DNA of 64,000 nt from contig UQTJ01000015.1 of assembly GCA_900544075.1 (NCBI GenBank), forward strand, positions 9,547 through 73,546, given 5' to 3'. The position numbers and the translations under genes were made by a program. This document shows, in pieces, positions 18,797 through 27,730 of the stretch. Position 1 is the first letter of the stretch; every line of letters begins with the position of its first letter. The notes under the pieces are model-generated. The model searched no databases and was not told where the DNA came from. It saw only the letters and a list, made by a program, of their open reading frames with translations. Origin of the DNA: an uncultured Bacteroides sp. (GTDB lineage Bacteria; Bacteroidota; Bacteroidia; Bacteroidales; Bacteroidaceae).

Positions 18797-20116
18797 TTAC
18801 TCAATAACTTCCGACATCAAGGACTCACCGTCGGCTGAGAAATCTCCAAGTCTGACTTTTATTAATTGATTGTCAGTTGCTTTAGCACTGTCAAGTTCAA
18901 CTCTGATATAATTATCAGTAAATCCATGCATAGGCATTCCCGGTTTGGAATGTTCAGCAAGAACTACAGCTTCAGCTCCTTTATGTCGTGCATAAAATTC
19001 CTTTAATTTCAATTCAGAAAGTTCAAGCAGACGTTGACTTCTGGCATGTTTTTCTTCAGGCGATACAACATAATCTATCTTCAAAGCCTGAGTTCCCGGA
19101 CGCTCTGAGTAACTGAATACATGAAGCTGCGTTACATCAAGCGATTTGATAAAATTGTAGGCCGATTCAAAATATTCAGGAGTTTCTCCACGTGTACCTA
19201 CTATTACATCCACACCTATAAAAGCATCTGGCATAAGCTGCTTGATTTTCCTTATTTTTGAGGCAAACAACTCTGTATCATACCGTCTGCGCATCAGTTT
19301 CAATACTTCGTCACAGCCAGACTGCAAAGGAATATGAAAATGAGGCATAAATCTCTTCGAAGTGGAAACAAAGTCTATTATTTCGTCCGTCAACAAATTA
19401 GGCTCTATAGAAGATATCCTATATCTCTCGATGCCTTCTACATTGTCCAACTCCTTTATCAAGTCAAAGAAAGTTTCACCAGTAGTCTTACCGAAGTCAC
19501 CGATATTTACTCCTGTAAGAACGATTTCCTTTCCTCCTTCTGCCGCTACATCCTTCGCCTGCTGAACAAGCTCTGATATACTTCCGTTTCTACTTCTACC
19601 TCTTGCAAAAGGTATTGTACAATATGAACAGAAATAGTCACATCCGTCCTGGACTTTCAAGAAATATCTTGTACGGTCACCACGTGAACATGATGGGGAA
19701 AATTTTCGTATATCTTTCGTAGCTGTAGTGATAGCCTCTCCGTGTGCAGACTTTTCGAGTGTTACCAAATACTTCATCAGGTTACCTTTCTGTTCCGCTC
19801 CCAAAACCAAATCCACTCCTTCAATATCGGCAACAATATCCGGTTTGAGCTGTGCATAACAGCCTGTCACTATAACGTAAGCTCCAGGATGAGACTTAAC
19901 AAGTTTATGAATAGCCTGACGACACTTTTTATCGGCTACTTCAGTAACCGAACATGTATTTACAACTATGATATCAGCTTTCTCTCCTTTTCTTACAGTT
20001 CTAATCCCTGCATCCTTCAGAGTTTTTCCTATTGTAGATGTTTCTGCGAAATTCAGTTTACAACCTAATGTGTAATAAACAGCTTTCTTATCCTGAAAAA
20101 CAGTAGTATCAATCAT
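18797..20116 (-). CDS. mtaB: tRNA t6A37 C2-methylthiotransferase
   Basis: A 439-residue radical-SAM methylthiotransferase that converts t6A37 to ms2t6A37 in ANN-decoding tRNAs. Order: UPF0004 N-terminal domain with three cluster Cys (TLGCKLN, NTCSVTEVADKKCR, VTGCYAQ), radical-SAM core with CxxxCxxC (GCDYFCSYCTIP), and a C-terminal TRAM domain. MtaB is preferred over MiaB because of the TLGCKLN N-terminus and overall length. It depends on t6A made by TsaC/YrdC, a family member of which is encoded at 41010-41576. Confidence 0.93.
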   Translation of the reverse strand: MIDTTVFQDKKAVYYTLGCKLNFAETSTIGKTLKDAGIRTVRKGEKADIIVVNTCSVTEVADKKCRQAIHKLVKSHPGAYVIVTGCYAQLKPDIVADIEGVDLVLGAEQKGNLMKYLVTLEKSAHGEAITTATKDIRKFSPSCSRGDRTRYFLKVQDGCDYFCSYCTIPFARGRSRNGSISELVQQAKDVAAEGGKEIVLTGVNIGDFGKTTGETFFDLIKELDNVEGIERYRISSIEPNLLTDEIIDFVSTSKRFMPHFHIPLQSGCDEVLKLMRRRYDTELFASKIRKIKQLMPDAFIGVDVIVGTRGETPEYFESAYNFIKSLDVTQLHVFSYSERPGTQALKIDYVVSPEEKHARSQRLLELSELKLKEFYARHKGAEAVVLAEHSKPGMPMHGFTDNYIRVELDSAKATDNQLIKVRLGDFSADGESLMSEVIE

Positions 20117-20135
20117 ATAAATAAATTATTTTGTG

Positions 20136-20143
20136 CAAAGTTA
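20136..20143 (-). promoter_or_regulatory. -7 promoter box for mtaB
   Basis: On the minus strand the sequence reads TAACTTTG, 20 nt upstream of the mtaB ATG. Confidence 0.55.
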
Positions 20144-20303
20144 CTCATTATTTTGATATGTATATGAGAGCCTGAAGCAATAGAAAGGCCCAAATGTAAA
20201 AAAAATGGAAATCCAAATCAGTTAAAAAAGATAAAATAGGCTGTAAAACATATTTTTTCGCAAAATTCTTGCCTAAAAAAGAACAATGTATCAAAAAACT
20301 ATA

Positions 20304-20311
20304 TATCTTTG
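20304..20311 (+). promoter_or_regulatory. -7 promoter box for the Cys-repeat lipoprotein
   Basis: TATCTTTG matches the Bacteroidetes -7 consensus and precedes the ATG by 56 nt. No clear -33 TTG is present. Confidence 0.55.
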
Positions 20312-20367
20312 CAGCGTCAATTAAGATAACAATATAAGTATTACAGAATTTTAAAAGCAAAAAAGAG

Positions 20368-20580
20368 ATGAAAAAGTTAGTATTTTTATTCGTTGCATTC
20401 GTTGCAGTATCTTTCGCATCATGTGGTGGTAACAAAAATGCAAATGCAGAATCTACAGAAGCTGCTGTAGTAGAAGAAGCTACTCCTGCTTGTGATTCAG
20501 TTAAAGCTTGCTGCGATTCAGTTGCTTGCGACTCAGTTGCTTGTGACTCAGCAAAAGCTTGCTGCGACAAAGCTGAATAA
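20368..20580 (+). CDS. Small Cys-repeat lipoprotein
   Basis: A 70-residue protein with a signal peptide and lipobox SFASC (Cys19). The mature part is a short Ala/Glu/Asn-rich linker followed by a low-complexity Cys repeat of the type ACDSV(K)AC(C), with Cys at 42, 48, 49, 54, 59, 65 and 66. The repeat is also visible in the DNA (GATTCAGTT/GACTCAGTT GCTTG). It has its own -7 box and a terminator (20613-20648), so it is probably a real, separately transcribed gene. Metal or disulfide chemistry in the periplasm or at the surface is conceivable, but no family is recognised. Confidence 0.7.
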   Translation: MKKLVFLFVAFVAVSFASCGGNKNANAESTEAAVVEEATPACDSVKACCDSVACDSVACDSAKACCDKAE

Positions 20581-20612
20581 TTATCAGTAGAGTCTGATTA
20601 GGTAAAAAGTTT

Positions 20613-20648
20613 AAAGTCTGTGGATAACAAAATATTCCTACAGGCTTT
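20613..20648 (+). terminator. Terminator of the Cys-repeat lipoprotein gene
   Basis: AAAGTCTGTGGA pairs with TCCTACAGGCTTT (with a G-T pair) and is followed by a run of seven T. Confidence 0.65.
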
Positions 20649-20827
20649 TTTTGTGCCCTTACGTTTCGTTTCGTAATACTAAAGAAAAACAGAGTTATAT
20701 CTCCCAAAAGACATCTATAAATATACACTGAATGAATTATCGGAAATCTTTAATCAGAAGTACAATAAATAAACGATAGGAGTTTCCAAAAACTAAGCAA
20801 TCACTATTCATATATATATTATATACA

Positions 20828-20859
20828 AAAAAATCCCCCTTCGAATGAAGAGGGATTTT
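20828..20859 (-). terminator. Terminator of the rpsF-rpsR-rplI operon
   Basis: A stem of AAAATCCCcCTTC with GAAGAGGGATTTT around a 4-nt loop. On the minus strand it is followed by a T run, just after the rplI stop. Confidence 0.75.
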
Positions 20860-20880
20860 CGTATATTTGAGTATCAAATA

Positions 20881-21330
20881 TTAAGCTTCTTCAGCTACAA
20901 CTTCGAAAGGAATTTCTACAGAAACTTCCTTGTGAAGCTTAACGATAGCTTTGTAGTTACCAACTTCCTTAACTGAATCCTTAACAACGATAATCTTACG
21001 ATCGATGTTGTGACCCAATTTAGCAAGTTCTTCAGCAATCTGAATGTTACCTACTGAACCGTAGATAGCACCAGTTGCGCTAACTTTAGTAGCAATAGTC
21101 AAAGAAACACCCTTCAATGATTCAGCTACTGCTTCAGCATCTTTCTTAATCTTTTCCAATTTGTGAGCACGCTGTTTCAACTCTTCAGCCAACATTTTCT
21201 TTGCTGCTGGTGATGCGATAACTGCTTTGCCAGTCGGAATAAGATAGTTACGACCATAACCAGACTTAACAGTTACAATATCATTTTTGTAACCCAAGTT
21301 TAATACGTCTTCTTTCAATATAATTTCCAT
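20881..21330 (-). CDS. rplI: 50S ribosomal protein L9
   Basis: A 149-residue L9 with the N-terminal rRNA-binding motif (KEDVLNLGYKNDIVTVKSGYGRN, shortened here: GYKNDIVTVKSGYGRNYL), the long central helix and a C-terminal domain. It is the last gene of the S6-S18-L9 operon, 17 nt downstream of rpsR, and ends at a terminator. Confidence 0.97.
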   Translation of the reverse strand: MEIILKEDVLNLGYKNDIVTVKSGYGRNYLIPTGKAVIASPAAKKMLAEELKQRAHKLEKIKKDAEAVAESLKGVSLTIATKVSATGAIYGSVGNIQIAEELAKLGHNIDRKIIVVKDSVKEVGNYKAIVKLHKEVSVEIPFEVVAEEA

Positions 21331-21347
21331 GCTTATTCCTCCTTTAA

Positions 21348-21617
21348 TTATTTCATCATATCAGTTACGAAAGGCAGCAAAGCCAAGTGACGAGCTCTCT
21401 TAACAGCCTGCGCAATACGACGCTGGAACTTCAATGAAGTACCTGTAATACGGCGCGGAAGGATTTTACCCTGTTCGTTCAAGAATTTCTTCAAGAATTC
21501 AGGATCTTTGTAGTCGATGTACTTAATACCGCTCTTTTTGAAACGACAGTATTTTTTCTTCTTAACGTCTACTGAAGGCGGAGTTAAATATCTGATTTCT
21601 GATTGTTGCTGTGCCAT
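21348..21617 (-). CDS. rpsR: 30S ribosomal protein S18
   Basis: An 89-residue S18, with KYCRFKKSGIKYIDYKD and the conserved RRITGTSLKFQRRIAQAVKR block. The Cys in YCRF is one residue of the ancestral zinc ribbon; the full Cys set is not present, which is common in S18. It lies between rpsF (2-nt gap) and rplI. Confidence 0.97.
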   Translation of the reverse strand: MAQQQSEIRYLTPPSVDVKKKKYCRFKKSGIKYIDYKDPEFLKKFLNEQGKILPRRITGTSLKFQRRIAQAVKRARHLALLPFVTDMMK

Positions 21618-21619
21618 GA

Positions 21620-21967
21620 TTAATTCTCCTCCTTTTTAGTTGATTTAACATTTCTTCTCTTAGCAGCATATTCTGCAGCATACTTGTCCATCTTGAAAGT
21701 CAAGAAACGGATAACTCTTTCGTCACGACGGTAGTTAACTTCAAGCTTTTCGATTACAGTTGGTTCAGCTTTAAACTCAATCAACTGATAGAAACCTGTA
21801 GATTTCTTCTGAATTGGATAAGCCAATTTCTTCAATCCCCAGTTTTCTTCATTGATGATCTCAGCACCTTCCTGAGTAAGGATTGCTTTGAACTTCTCTA
21901 CCGCTTCCTTCATCTGAGCCTCAGACAAAACGGGAGTTAAAATGAAAACGGTTTCGTATTGATTCAT
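21620..21967 (-). CDS. rpsF: 30S ribosomal protein S6
   Basis: A 115-residue S6, starting MNQYETVFILTPVLSEAQM, a ferredoxin-like fold that pairs with S18 on the 30S platform. The C-terminal tail (AAKRRNVKSTKKEEN) is charged and probably disordered. It is the first gene of the operon and has a well-formed promoter at 22014-22044. Confidence 0.97.
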   Translation of the reverse strand: MNQYETVFILTPVLSEAQMKEAVEKFKAILTQEGAEIINEENWGLKKLAYPIQKKSTGFYQLIEFKAEPTVIEKLEVNYRRDERVIRFLTFKMDKYAAEYAAKRRNVKSTKKEEN

Positions 21968-22013
21968 ACTAATTCGTTAATTAAATTATTAATAAAAAAT
22001 TTCAATCGCGGCG

Positions 22014-22044
22014 CAAAGGTACAACTTTTTATCTAATATACAAA
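22014..22044 (-). promoter_or_regulatory. Promoter of the rpsF operon
   Basis: On the minus strand TTTG (22044-22041) and TACCTTTG (22021-22014) are separated by 19 nt, a near-perfect Bacteroidetes promoter. The leader to the rpsF ATG is about 40 nt. Confidence 0.8.
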
Positions 22045-22181
22045 CATTCAAGCTACTTTTCTTCGTTTTTACGGCATAATATCACTTTAGCCACAAAGAA
22101 ACTATACCTGTTCATTACTTATTATGTATGATTTAAATATTAAAAAGAGTTCCATCACAATAGAATTACCGACAAATATAG

Positions 22182-22189
22182 TATCTTTG
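22182..22189 (+). promoter_or_regulatory. -7 promoter box for the MarR-family gene
   Basis: TATCTTTG lies 24 nt upstream of the ATG at 22214. It falls inside the longer frame that could start at 22124, which argues for the downstream start. Confidence 0.6.
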
Positions 22190-22213
22190 CATAGTTGTAT
22201 AAACAATAATTAT

Positions 22214-22660
22214 ATGATAGAACAATTCAATTTTGACATCCAGCTAATTTTTGCCATACTAAACGGAAAAGTTTCTGCTGCCATAAACCGGAAACTGATA
22301 AGAAATTTCAGAATGAACGGCCTGGACATCACCCCTGAGCAATGGACAGTACTGATTTTTCTATGGGAAAAGGACGGAGTGACACAACAGGAGCTATGCA
22401 ACGCCACATTCAAGGACAAACCGAGCATGACGCGACTTATCGACAATATGGAGAAACAGCATCTTGTAGTGCGCATATCGGACAAGAAGGACAGAAGAAC
22501 AAACCTTATCCACCTGACCAAAGACGGCAAGCAGCTTGAAGACAAGGCAAGAATGGTAGCAAACCTTACTCTGAAAGAGGCGCTGAAAGGCTTGACACTG
22601 GAAGAGTTAAGCATCAGCCAGGAGGTATTGCGCAAAATCTTCACAAACACGAAAGATTAG
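22214..22660 (+). CDS. MarR family transcriptional regulator
   Basis: A 148-residue MarR protein starting MIEQFNFDIQ. The 30 extra codons available upstream span the promoter and are not typical, so the ATG at 22214 is chosen. The winged helix-turn-helix is clear: LDITPEQWTVLIFLWEKDGV, then QQELCNATFKDKPSMTRLID (recognition helix) and the wing ISDKKDRRTNLIHLTKDGK. It would bind a palindromic operator as a dimer. No efflux or resistance gene is adjacent, so the target may be elsewhere. The ligand is unknown. Confidence 0.88.
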   Translation: MIEQFNFDIQLIFAILNGKVSAAINRKLIRNFRMNGLDITPEQWTVLIFLWEKDGVTQQELCNATFKDKPSMTRLIDNMEKQHLVVRISDKKDRRTNLIHLTKDGKQLEDKARMVANLTLKEALKGLTLEELSISQEVLRKIFTNTKD

Positions 22661-22785
22661 CCATACAATAAAAGCATGATAATACACGAATTTCGTTTTT
22701 TTTCATAAAATAATTTTCACGTGTAAAGAATTATGCTTTAATTTGTAACCAATAAACGAATAAACCATAAAAATAGAAGACACAC

Positions 22786-22962
22786 ATGAAAAGCTTATTA
22801 AAGAATCTGGGAGTAATATTGATTATTATCGGAGCTGTTATCCTGATTGCATGCTTTGCAACTGAAAATGTAAACAACAACGCTATTCTGGGTACATCAA
22901 TGGTTCTTATCATTGCAGGATTAATCAGCTACATCCTGATTAACAAACGTATCACTGATTAA
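22786..22962 (+). CDS. Small two-helix membrane protein
   Basis: A 58-residue frame starting MKSLLKNLGVILIIIGAV. Two transmembrane helices are visible (about 8-25 and 36-53) joined by a short polar loop TENVNNNA, and a positive C-terminus NKRITD. It lies between the MarR gene and a strong terminator, which supports it being transcribed. The composition resembles small uncharacterised membrane proteins of Bacteroides. The function is unknown. Confidence 0.7.
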   Translation: MKSLLKNLGVILIIIGAVILIACFATENVNNNAILGTSMVLIIAGLISYILINKRITD

Positions 22963-22986
22963 TGTAAACTACAAATCAGACAAAAT

Positions 22987-23021
22987 AAAAAGAGGTTATC
23001 TTTCATAGATAACCTCTTTTT
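22987..23021. terminator. Bidirectional terminator between convergent genes
   Basis: A perfect 15-bp stem (AAAAAGAGGTTATCT, 22987-23001, with its complement 23007-23021), a 5-nt loop, and A/T runs on both sides. It can end both the small membrane gene and rprY. Confidence 0.88.
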
Positions 23022-23039
23022 ATTTTATATACCCGTCAA

Positions 23040-23750
23040 TCAAGCATCCTGCTGTTCATCGTCCGGAGTAATCAGTTTATATCCCTTACCGTGGATATTG
23101 ATAATTTCGATAGATGGGTCTGCCTTAAGATGCTTACGCAACTTAGTGATATAAACGTCCATACTTCTTGCATTGAAATAGTTATCGTCAATCCAGATAT
23201 TCTTCAATGCATAATCTCTCTGAAGTATTTCGTTTGCATGAGAGCAAAGCAAAGACAGAAGTTCAGATTCCTTAGTAGTAAGCTTAGTCTGCTTGTCACC
23301 GATAGTAAGCAACTGTTTCTGAGTATCGAAAGTAAAGTTACCGATAGTGTACATAGTGTTTTCCTTCACTTTCTTACCTCTTACTCGACGCAAGATAGCC
23401 TCGATACGAAGTGTAAGTTCTTCCATGCTGAAAGGCTTGCTGATATAATCATCGGCTCCAATCTTGAATCCTTCAAGGATATCTTCCTTCATAGTCTTAG
23501 CAGTAAGGAAAATCACAGGAACTTCCGAATTGATTTGTTTGATTTCCTGAATCATAGAGAAACCATCCTTGACAGGCATCATAACGTCTGTCACAATCAT
23601 ATCATATTTTCCTTTCTGATATCCTTTTACACCTTCGTCACCATTCAGGAACAGGTCAGCTTCATAACCTTTAGCCTGTAAATATTCTCTCAAAAGCATG
23701 CCAAGATTCTCGTCATCTTCGCACAATAAAATACGCATTCTTTCGTCCAT
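23040..23750 (-). CDS. rprY: OmpR-family response regulator RprY
   Basis: A 236-residue response regulator. The ATG at 23750 gives MDERMRILLCEDDENLG; a longer frame begins inside the kinase gene and is rejected. The receiver domain has the acidic pair EDD and the phospho-acceptor Asp in IVTDVMMPVKDG, and Lys in ISKPFS. The C-terminal winged helix is of OmpR/PhoB type (DVYITKLRKHLK, IHGKGYKL). It starts 1 nt after the kinase stop, so the pair is one operon. In Bacteroides RprXY is known from the regulation of a tetracycline resistance element and other genes. Confidence 0.9.
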   Translation of the reverse strand: MDERMRILLCEDDENLGMLLREYLQAKGYEADLFLNGDEGVKGYQKGKYDMIVTDVMMPVKDGFSMIQEIKQINSEVPVIFLTAKTMKEDILEGFKIGADDYISKPFSMEELTLRIEAILRRVRGKKVKENTMYTIGNFTFDTQKQLLTIGDKQTKLTTKESELLSLLCSHANEILQRDYALKNIWIDDNYFNARSMDVYITKLRKHLKADPSIEIINIHGKGYKLITPDDEQQDA

Positions 23751-23751
23751 A

Positions 23752-25305
23752 TTATTCTTCTTTAAATAAAGGTAATACAATAATAAATTTAGTTCCGACA
23801 TTCAGTTCACTTTCAGCACGGATGCTTCCATTGTGATCTGTAATAATCTTTTTCACATAGGCCAGTCCAAGACCAAATCCCTTCACATCGTGCAGGTTTC
23901 CGGTATGAACACGGTAGAACTTGTCAAATATCTTTTTCAAATTTTCTTTCTTTATTCCGATACCATTGTCCTCGACGGAGATATGTAATTTGTTAGCCTC
24001 ATTCCATGTTCTGACCTTAAGGCTTATATCCACATCAGAGCGTTTGTATTTCACGGCATTGTCCAACAAATTGAATATCACATTGGTGAAATGCATCTCA
24101 TCCACAAATATGAACGGATCCGTAGCATCAAGTTCCGCATCAAGCGTACCATGACAACTTTCCACCTTCAACCTGAAAGTATTTATCACGCCGTTCACAA
24201 GTTCATTGGCATCAATTTTCTTTTTCTTCAGCGTAGCTTTCTGACGCTCGAACATCGACATCTGCAACACTTTCTCTACCTGGAAACGGAGACGTTTCGT
24301 TTCATCGTTTATCACTCCCGAAATATGCTTGAACATCACAGGCGATTTACCTACAGCCGGGTCATTAAGCATCTGAGCCGCAAGCGATATGGTAGAAATC
24401 GGAGTCTTAAACTCGTGCGTCATATTGTTAATGAAGTCATTCTTTATCTCAGTAAGCTTCTTCTGGCGGAATATTATATATATGGTAAATATAAAAGTAA
24501 CCAAAAGAACCACCGTAAATATCAGCGAAGGTATCATAAACTTCACAGAACTGAAAATATAGTCATCCATCGTAGGGAAGAATATTTTCACATATCCCAT
24601 TTTTGCCGGAGGGTCATTCTCAAACAGCAGTTTGGAATAGACTTTCTCGCCGTCGTACACATAGTCCGAACAACGATAGACCTCTTTCCCATCCCTGTCT
24701 GTCACCGTAAAATGATAAGGCAGATCCAAACCATTGTTCAGCAATTCCGACTTAATGAAATGGTCCAACTGCTTGAAGTTTATCCTATCCTTCAGCGGTT
24801 TGTCGCTCGCAGTATAAAGTATGTTATACACCACCTCATCAAGCAATGCCCTCTGGTAGACATATCTTTCCTTGATTATCTCCTGCAGGGTCCGCGATGT
24901 CTGAGGTATATTCTTACCATTCGAGATAATAACTTTAGGCACATTCGCAGGCCTGTTGGTTATCGTCTTGAACTCAAAGGTAGAATACATACTTCCATCT
25001 GGCGATGTTATGGTATATTGGTGATGCTGCATAATATCACCGCTATCCTTACCTTTGTTCAGGTTAAACTGTTCAGCAAGACGGGCTGCCCTTTCAGTAG
25101 CTGCCACATCAGCCTCAAGATATTTCTTGGTTTCCACCAGTTCCAGATTGCGCACGGACTGAGCAAGACTGCGGTTTACATTCTCCTCGAATTGTCCACG
25201 ACGCATCTTTACCATCTCTTCTATATAACTTACCTGCAAATACAGCAGACTAAGAAAAGACAGAGCCATAATGACTCCTAATATCCATATTGTTGACTTT
25301 TTCAT
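23752..25305 (-). CDS. rprX: Sensor histidine kinase RprX
   Basis: A 517-residue membrane sensor kinase. An N-terminal transmembrane helix (about 7-26), a periplasmic domain of about 230 residues, a second helix (about 262-282), then HisKA with the phospho-His in NNMTHEFKTPIS and HATPase_c with NLLDNAVKY (N box), DNGIGI (G1) and GFGLGLAYVKKI (G2). It phosphorylates the downstream RprY. The large antisense frame in this gene (24091-25281) is a composition shadow. Confidence 0.92.
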   Translation of the reverse strand: MKKSTIWILGVIMALSFLSLLYLQVSYIEEMVKMRRGQFEENVNRSLAQSVRNLELVETKKYLEADVAATERAARLAEQFNLNKGKDSGDIMQHHQYTITSPDGSMYSTFEFKTITNRPANVPKVIISNGKNIPQTSRTLQEIIKERYVYQRALLDEVVYNILYTASDKPLKDRINFKQLDHFIKSELLNNGLDLPYHFTVTDRDGKEVYRCSDYVYDGEKVYSKLLFENDPPAKMGYVKIFFPTMDDYIFSSVKFMIPSLIFTVVLLVTFIFTIYIIFRQKKLTEIKNDFINNMTHEFKTPISTISLAAQMLNDPAVGKSPVMFKHISGVINDETKRLRFQVEKVLQMSMFERQKATLKKKKIDANELVNGVINTFRLKVESCHGTLDAELDATDPFIFVDEMHFTNVIFNLLDNAVKYKRSDVDISLKVRTWNEANKLHISVEDNGIGIKKENLKKIFDKFYRVHTGNLHDVKGFGLGLAYVKKIITDHNGSIRAESELNVGTKFIIVLPLFKEE

Positions 25306-25511
25306 GGTGACAAATTTAACAAGCTAATTAATATAATCATCACCAATTAACATGTTTTACACGAGATTTTTTCGTATTTAACAATACACTCTGATTTTAG
25401 TTGATAAAATCACAAGTAAAAATACTTATCACCTCGCCTACTTTACAAAAATAATATAACTTTAAATATATAACAACTAAAAGTGGCAAAAAGTTCACCG
25501 TAAGGCAATAA

Positions 25512-25546
25512 AAAAAAGCCACATTTTTAAGAAATGCGGCTTTTTT
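25512..25546 (-). terminator. Terminator of the EF-G2-like gene
   Basis: AAAAAAGCCaCATTT pairs with AAATGcGGCTTTTTT around a short loop (one mismatch), with A/T runs on both sides, 24 nt after the stop codon. Confidence 0.8.
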
Positions 25547-25570
25547 ATGTATTAAAATATCAACTAAGCG

Positions 25571-27730
25571 TTAATCTTCATTCTTTTCTTGCTCCTCAAA
25601 TTCCTTCATCAGCTTATTCTGAACATCTGTTGGAACAAGTTCGTAACTTGCAAACTTCATAATGAACGAAGCACGTCCTCCGGTCAATGAGCTTAAAGCA
25701 GTAGAATAGTTGGACATTTCCTTCAAAGGCACTTTAGCTGCAAGTTTTTCGTATCCCTTTTCACTGCTCATACCCATAATCATACCGCGGCGTCCCTGCA
25801 TATCGCTCATCACATCACCAAGCTTGTCGCTCGGAACGAATACTTCCACATCATAGATAGGTTCCAGAATCTTAGGACCAGCATTCTTGAATGCTTCGCT
25901 GAAAGCATTACGTCCGGCAAGCATGAACGAAATTTCATTTGAGTCAACCGGATGCATCTTTCCGTCATATACGATAACACGTACATCGCGTGCATACGAA
26001 CCTGTCAGAGGTCCCTGCTCCATACGGCTCATGATACCTTTAAGGATGGCAGGCATAAATCTTGTGTCGATAGCTCCACCAACAACACTGTTGATGAATA
26101 CCAACTTACCGCCCCATTCCAAATCAACGGTTTCAGTACTCTTCACATTAATCTTGAATTCCTGACCATTGAATTTATATACTTCAGGAGTAGGCATACC
26201 TTCGTAATATGGTTCCACGATAAGATGAACTTCACCGAACTGTCCTGCACCACCCGACTGTTTCTTATGTCTATAGTCGGCACGAGCAGCCTTAGTAATA
26301 GTTTCTCTGTAAGGAATCTTTGGTTCCATAAACTGTACTGCAAGCTTCTCATTATTCTCAAGACGCCATTTCAGTGTACGCAAATGGAACTCACCCTGAC
26401 CATGAACAAGAATCTGCTTCAATTCCTTAGACTGTTCAACAACCCATGTCGGGTCTTCCTCACGCATACGGTTAAGGATAGCCATCATCTTTTCAGTATC
26501 AGCCTCGTTTTCAGGCTTGATGGCTCTTGTATATTTTGGATTAGGATACTTGATGAAATTAAATCTGTTTTCACAATCCTTGCTGTTCAGCGTATTACCG
26601 GTCTTGACATCTTTCAACTTCACTGTACAACCTATATCACCGGCTCTCAGTTCTTCCACCTTTTCACGGTTAGCACCGGCACAAACATAAAGCTGAGCCA
26701 TACGTTCCTTAGAACCACGGTCGGCATTATTCAGGTCGTCACCTTCGTGAACCACACCACTCATCACCTTGAAGTACTGTACATCGCCGATATGTGGTTC
26801 AACGGCAGTCTTGAAGAAATAAAGTGAAGTAGGAGCATCAGCCACAGGAGGCACAGGAACACCACGTGTGTTGTGAACCACAGGCATTTCATCAACGAAA
26901 GGCACCACGTTACCAAGGAATTCCATCAGACGGCGAACACCCATGTCTTTACCTGCACACACGCAGAACACAGGGAACATACCTCTTGCAGCCAATCCCT
27001 TACGGATACCTTCGCGCATTTCGTCTTCTGTGAGCGATTCAGATTCGAAGAATTTCTCCATAAGAGTTTCGTCATGTTCGGCAGCAGCCTCAACAAGTCT
27101 CTTATGCCATTCCATAGCCTTTTCCATTTCTTCAGCCGGAACAGGTTCGATAGTAGGAGCACCACCTTCAGGTCCCCACGAATATTTTTTCATTAAAAGT
27201 ACATCAATCAACGAATTGAAGTCCGGACCTGTACTGATAGGATACTGAACCGGAACAACTTTAGAACCATAATTCTCAGTCAACTGTTCGAGCACTTTAT
27301 CGAAATCGCAGTTAGGCGAGTCAAGCTGGTTAACGAGGAAGATAACCGGTTTACCCAACTTTTCTGTGTAACGGAAGTGATTCTGAGTACCCACTTCAGG
27401 TCCATACTGACCGTTTAGAAGCAACACGGCTGTATCTGTTACGTTTAGCGCAGTCATTGCAGCTCCAACGAAGTCATCACTACCCGGACAGTCTATGATA
27501 TTAAGTTTTTTACCATTCCACTCCACATGATAAACGGTAGAGAATACAGAGTAACCATACTCCTGCTCTACCGGGAAATAATCGCTGACAGTGTTCTTGG
27601 CAGTAATTCTGCCGCGACGTTTTATAATACCACTCTCAAAGAGCAAAGCTTCAGTGAGGGTGGTTTTACCTGAGCCATCATTGCCAAGAAGTGCAATGTT
27701 TTTGATTTCGTTAGTCTGATATACTTTCAT
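25571..27730 (-). CDS. fusA2: EF-G paralogue with degenerate GTPase centre (EF-G2-like)
   Basis: A 719-residue protein with the full five-domain EF-G layout. The G1 loop is GNDGSGKTT (16-24), unlike the AHIDAGKTT of housekeeping EF-G. The G3 motif is DCPGSDDF (80-87) where EF-G has DTPGHVDF, so the catalytic His is Ser84. The G4 motif is NQLD (134-137) instead of NKxD, and the switch I RGITI motif is not recognisable. In B. thetaiotaomicron an EF-G2 lacking GTPase activity supports translation under carbon limitation and is controlled by the regulator Cur; the same genomic setting next to rprX suggests orthology. Promoter details were not resolved in the 463-bp divergent region. Confidence 0.88.
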   Translation of the reverse strand: MKVYQTNEIKNIALLGNDGSGKTTLTEALLFESGIIKRRGRITAKNTVSDYFPVEQEYGYSVFSTVYHVEWNGKKLNIIDCPGSDDFVGAAMTALNVTDTAVLLLNGQYGPEVGTQNHFRYTEKLGKPVIFLVNQLDSPNCDFDKVLEQLTENYGSKVVPVQYPISTGPDFNSLIDVLLMKKYSWGPEGGAPTIEPVPAEEMEKAMEWHKRLVEAAAEHDETLMEKFFESESLTEDEMREGIRKGLAARGMFPVFCVCAGKDMGVRRLMEFLGNVVPFVDEMPVVHNTRGVPVPPVADAPTSLYFFKTAVEPHIGDVQYFKVMSGVVHEGDDLNNADRGSKERMAQLYVCAGANREKVEELRAGDIGCTVKLKDVKTGNTLNSKDCENRFNFIKYPNPKYTRAIKPENEADTEKMMAILNRMREEDPTWVVEQSKELKQILVHGQGEFHLRTLKWRLENNEKLAVQFMEPKIPYRETITKAARADYRHKKQSGGAGQFGEVHLIVEPYYEGMPTPEVYKFNGQEFKINVKSTETVDLEWGGKLVFINSVVGGAIDTRFMPAILKGIMSRMEQGPLTGSYARDVRVIVYDGKMHPVDSNEISFMLAGRNAFSEAFKNAGPKILEPIYDVEVFVPSDKLGDVMSDMQGRRGMIMGMSSEKGYEKLAAKVPLKEMSNYSTALSSLTGGRASFIMKFASYELVPTDVQNKLMKEFEEQEKNED

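Larger units (their letters stand above)
20581..20880. other. Intergenic region between the Cys-repeat gene and rplI
   Basis: These 300 bp between convergent genes hold the terminator at 20613-20648 for the plus-strand gene and the terminator at 20828-20859 for the ribosomal operon on the minus strand. I see nothing else supported. Confidence 0.6.

Noticed and set aside
24091..25281. Antisense frame of 396 codons inside rprX
   Set aside because: RprX on the minus strand has all histidine kinase motifs in order; the plus frame has no domain and no promoter.
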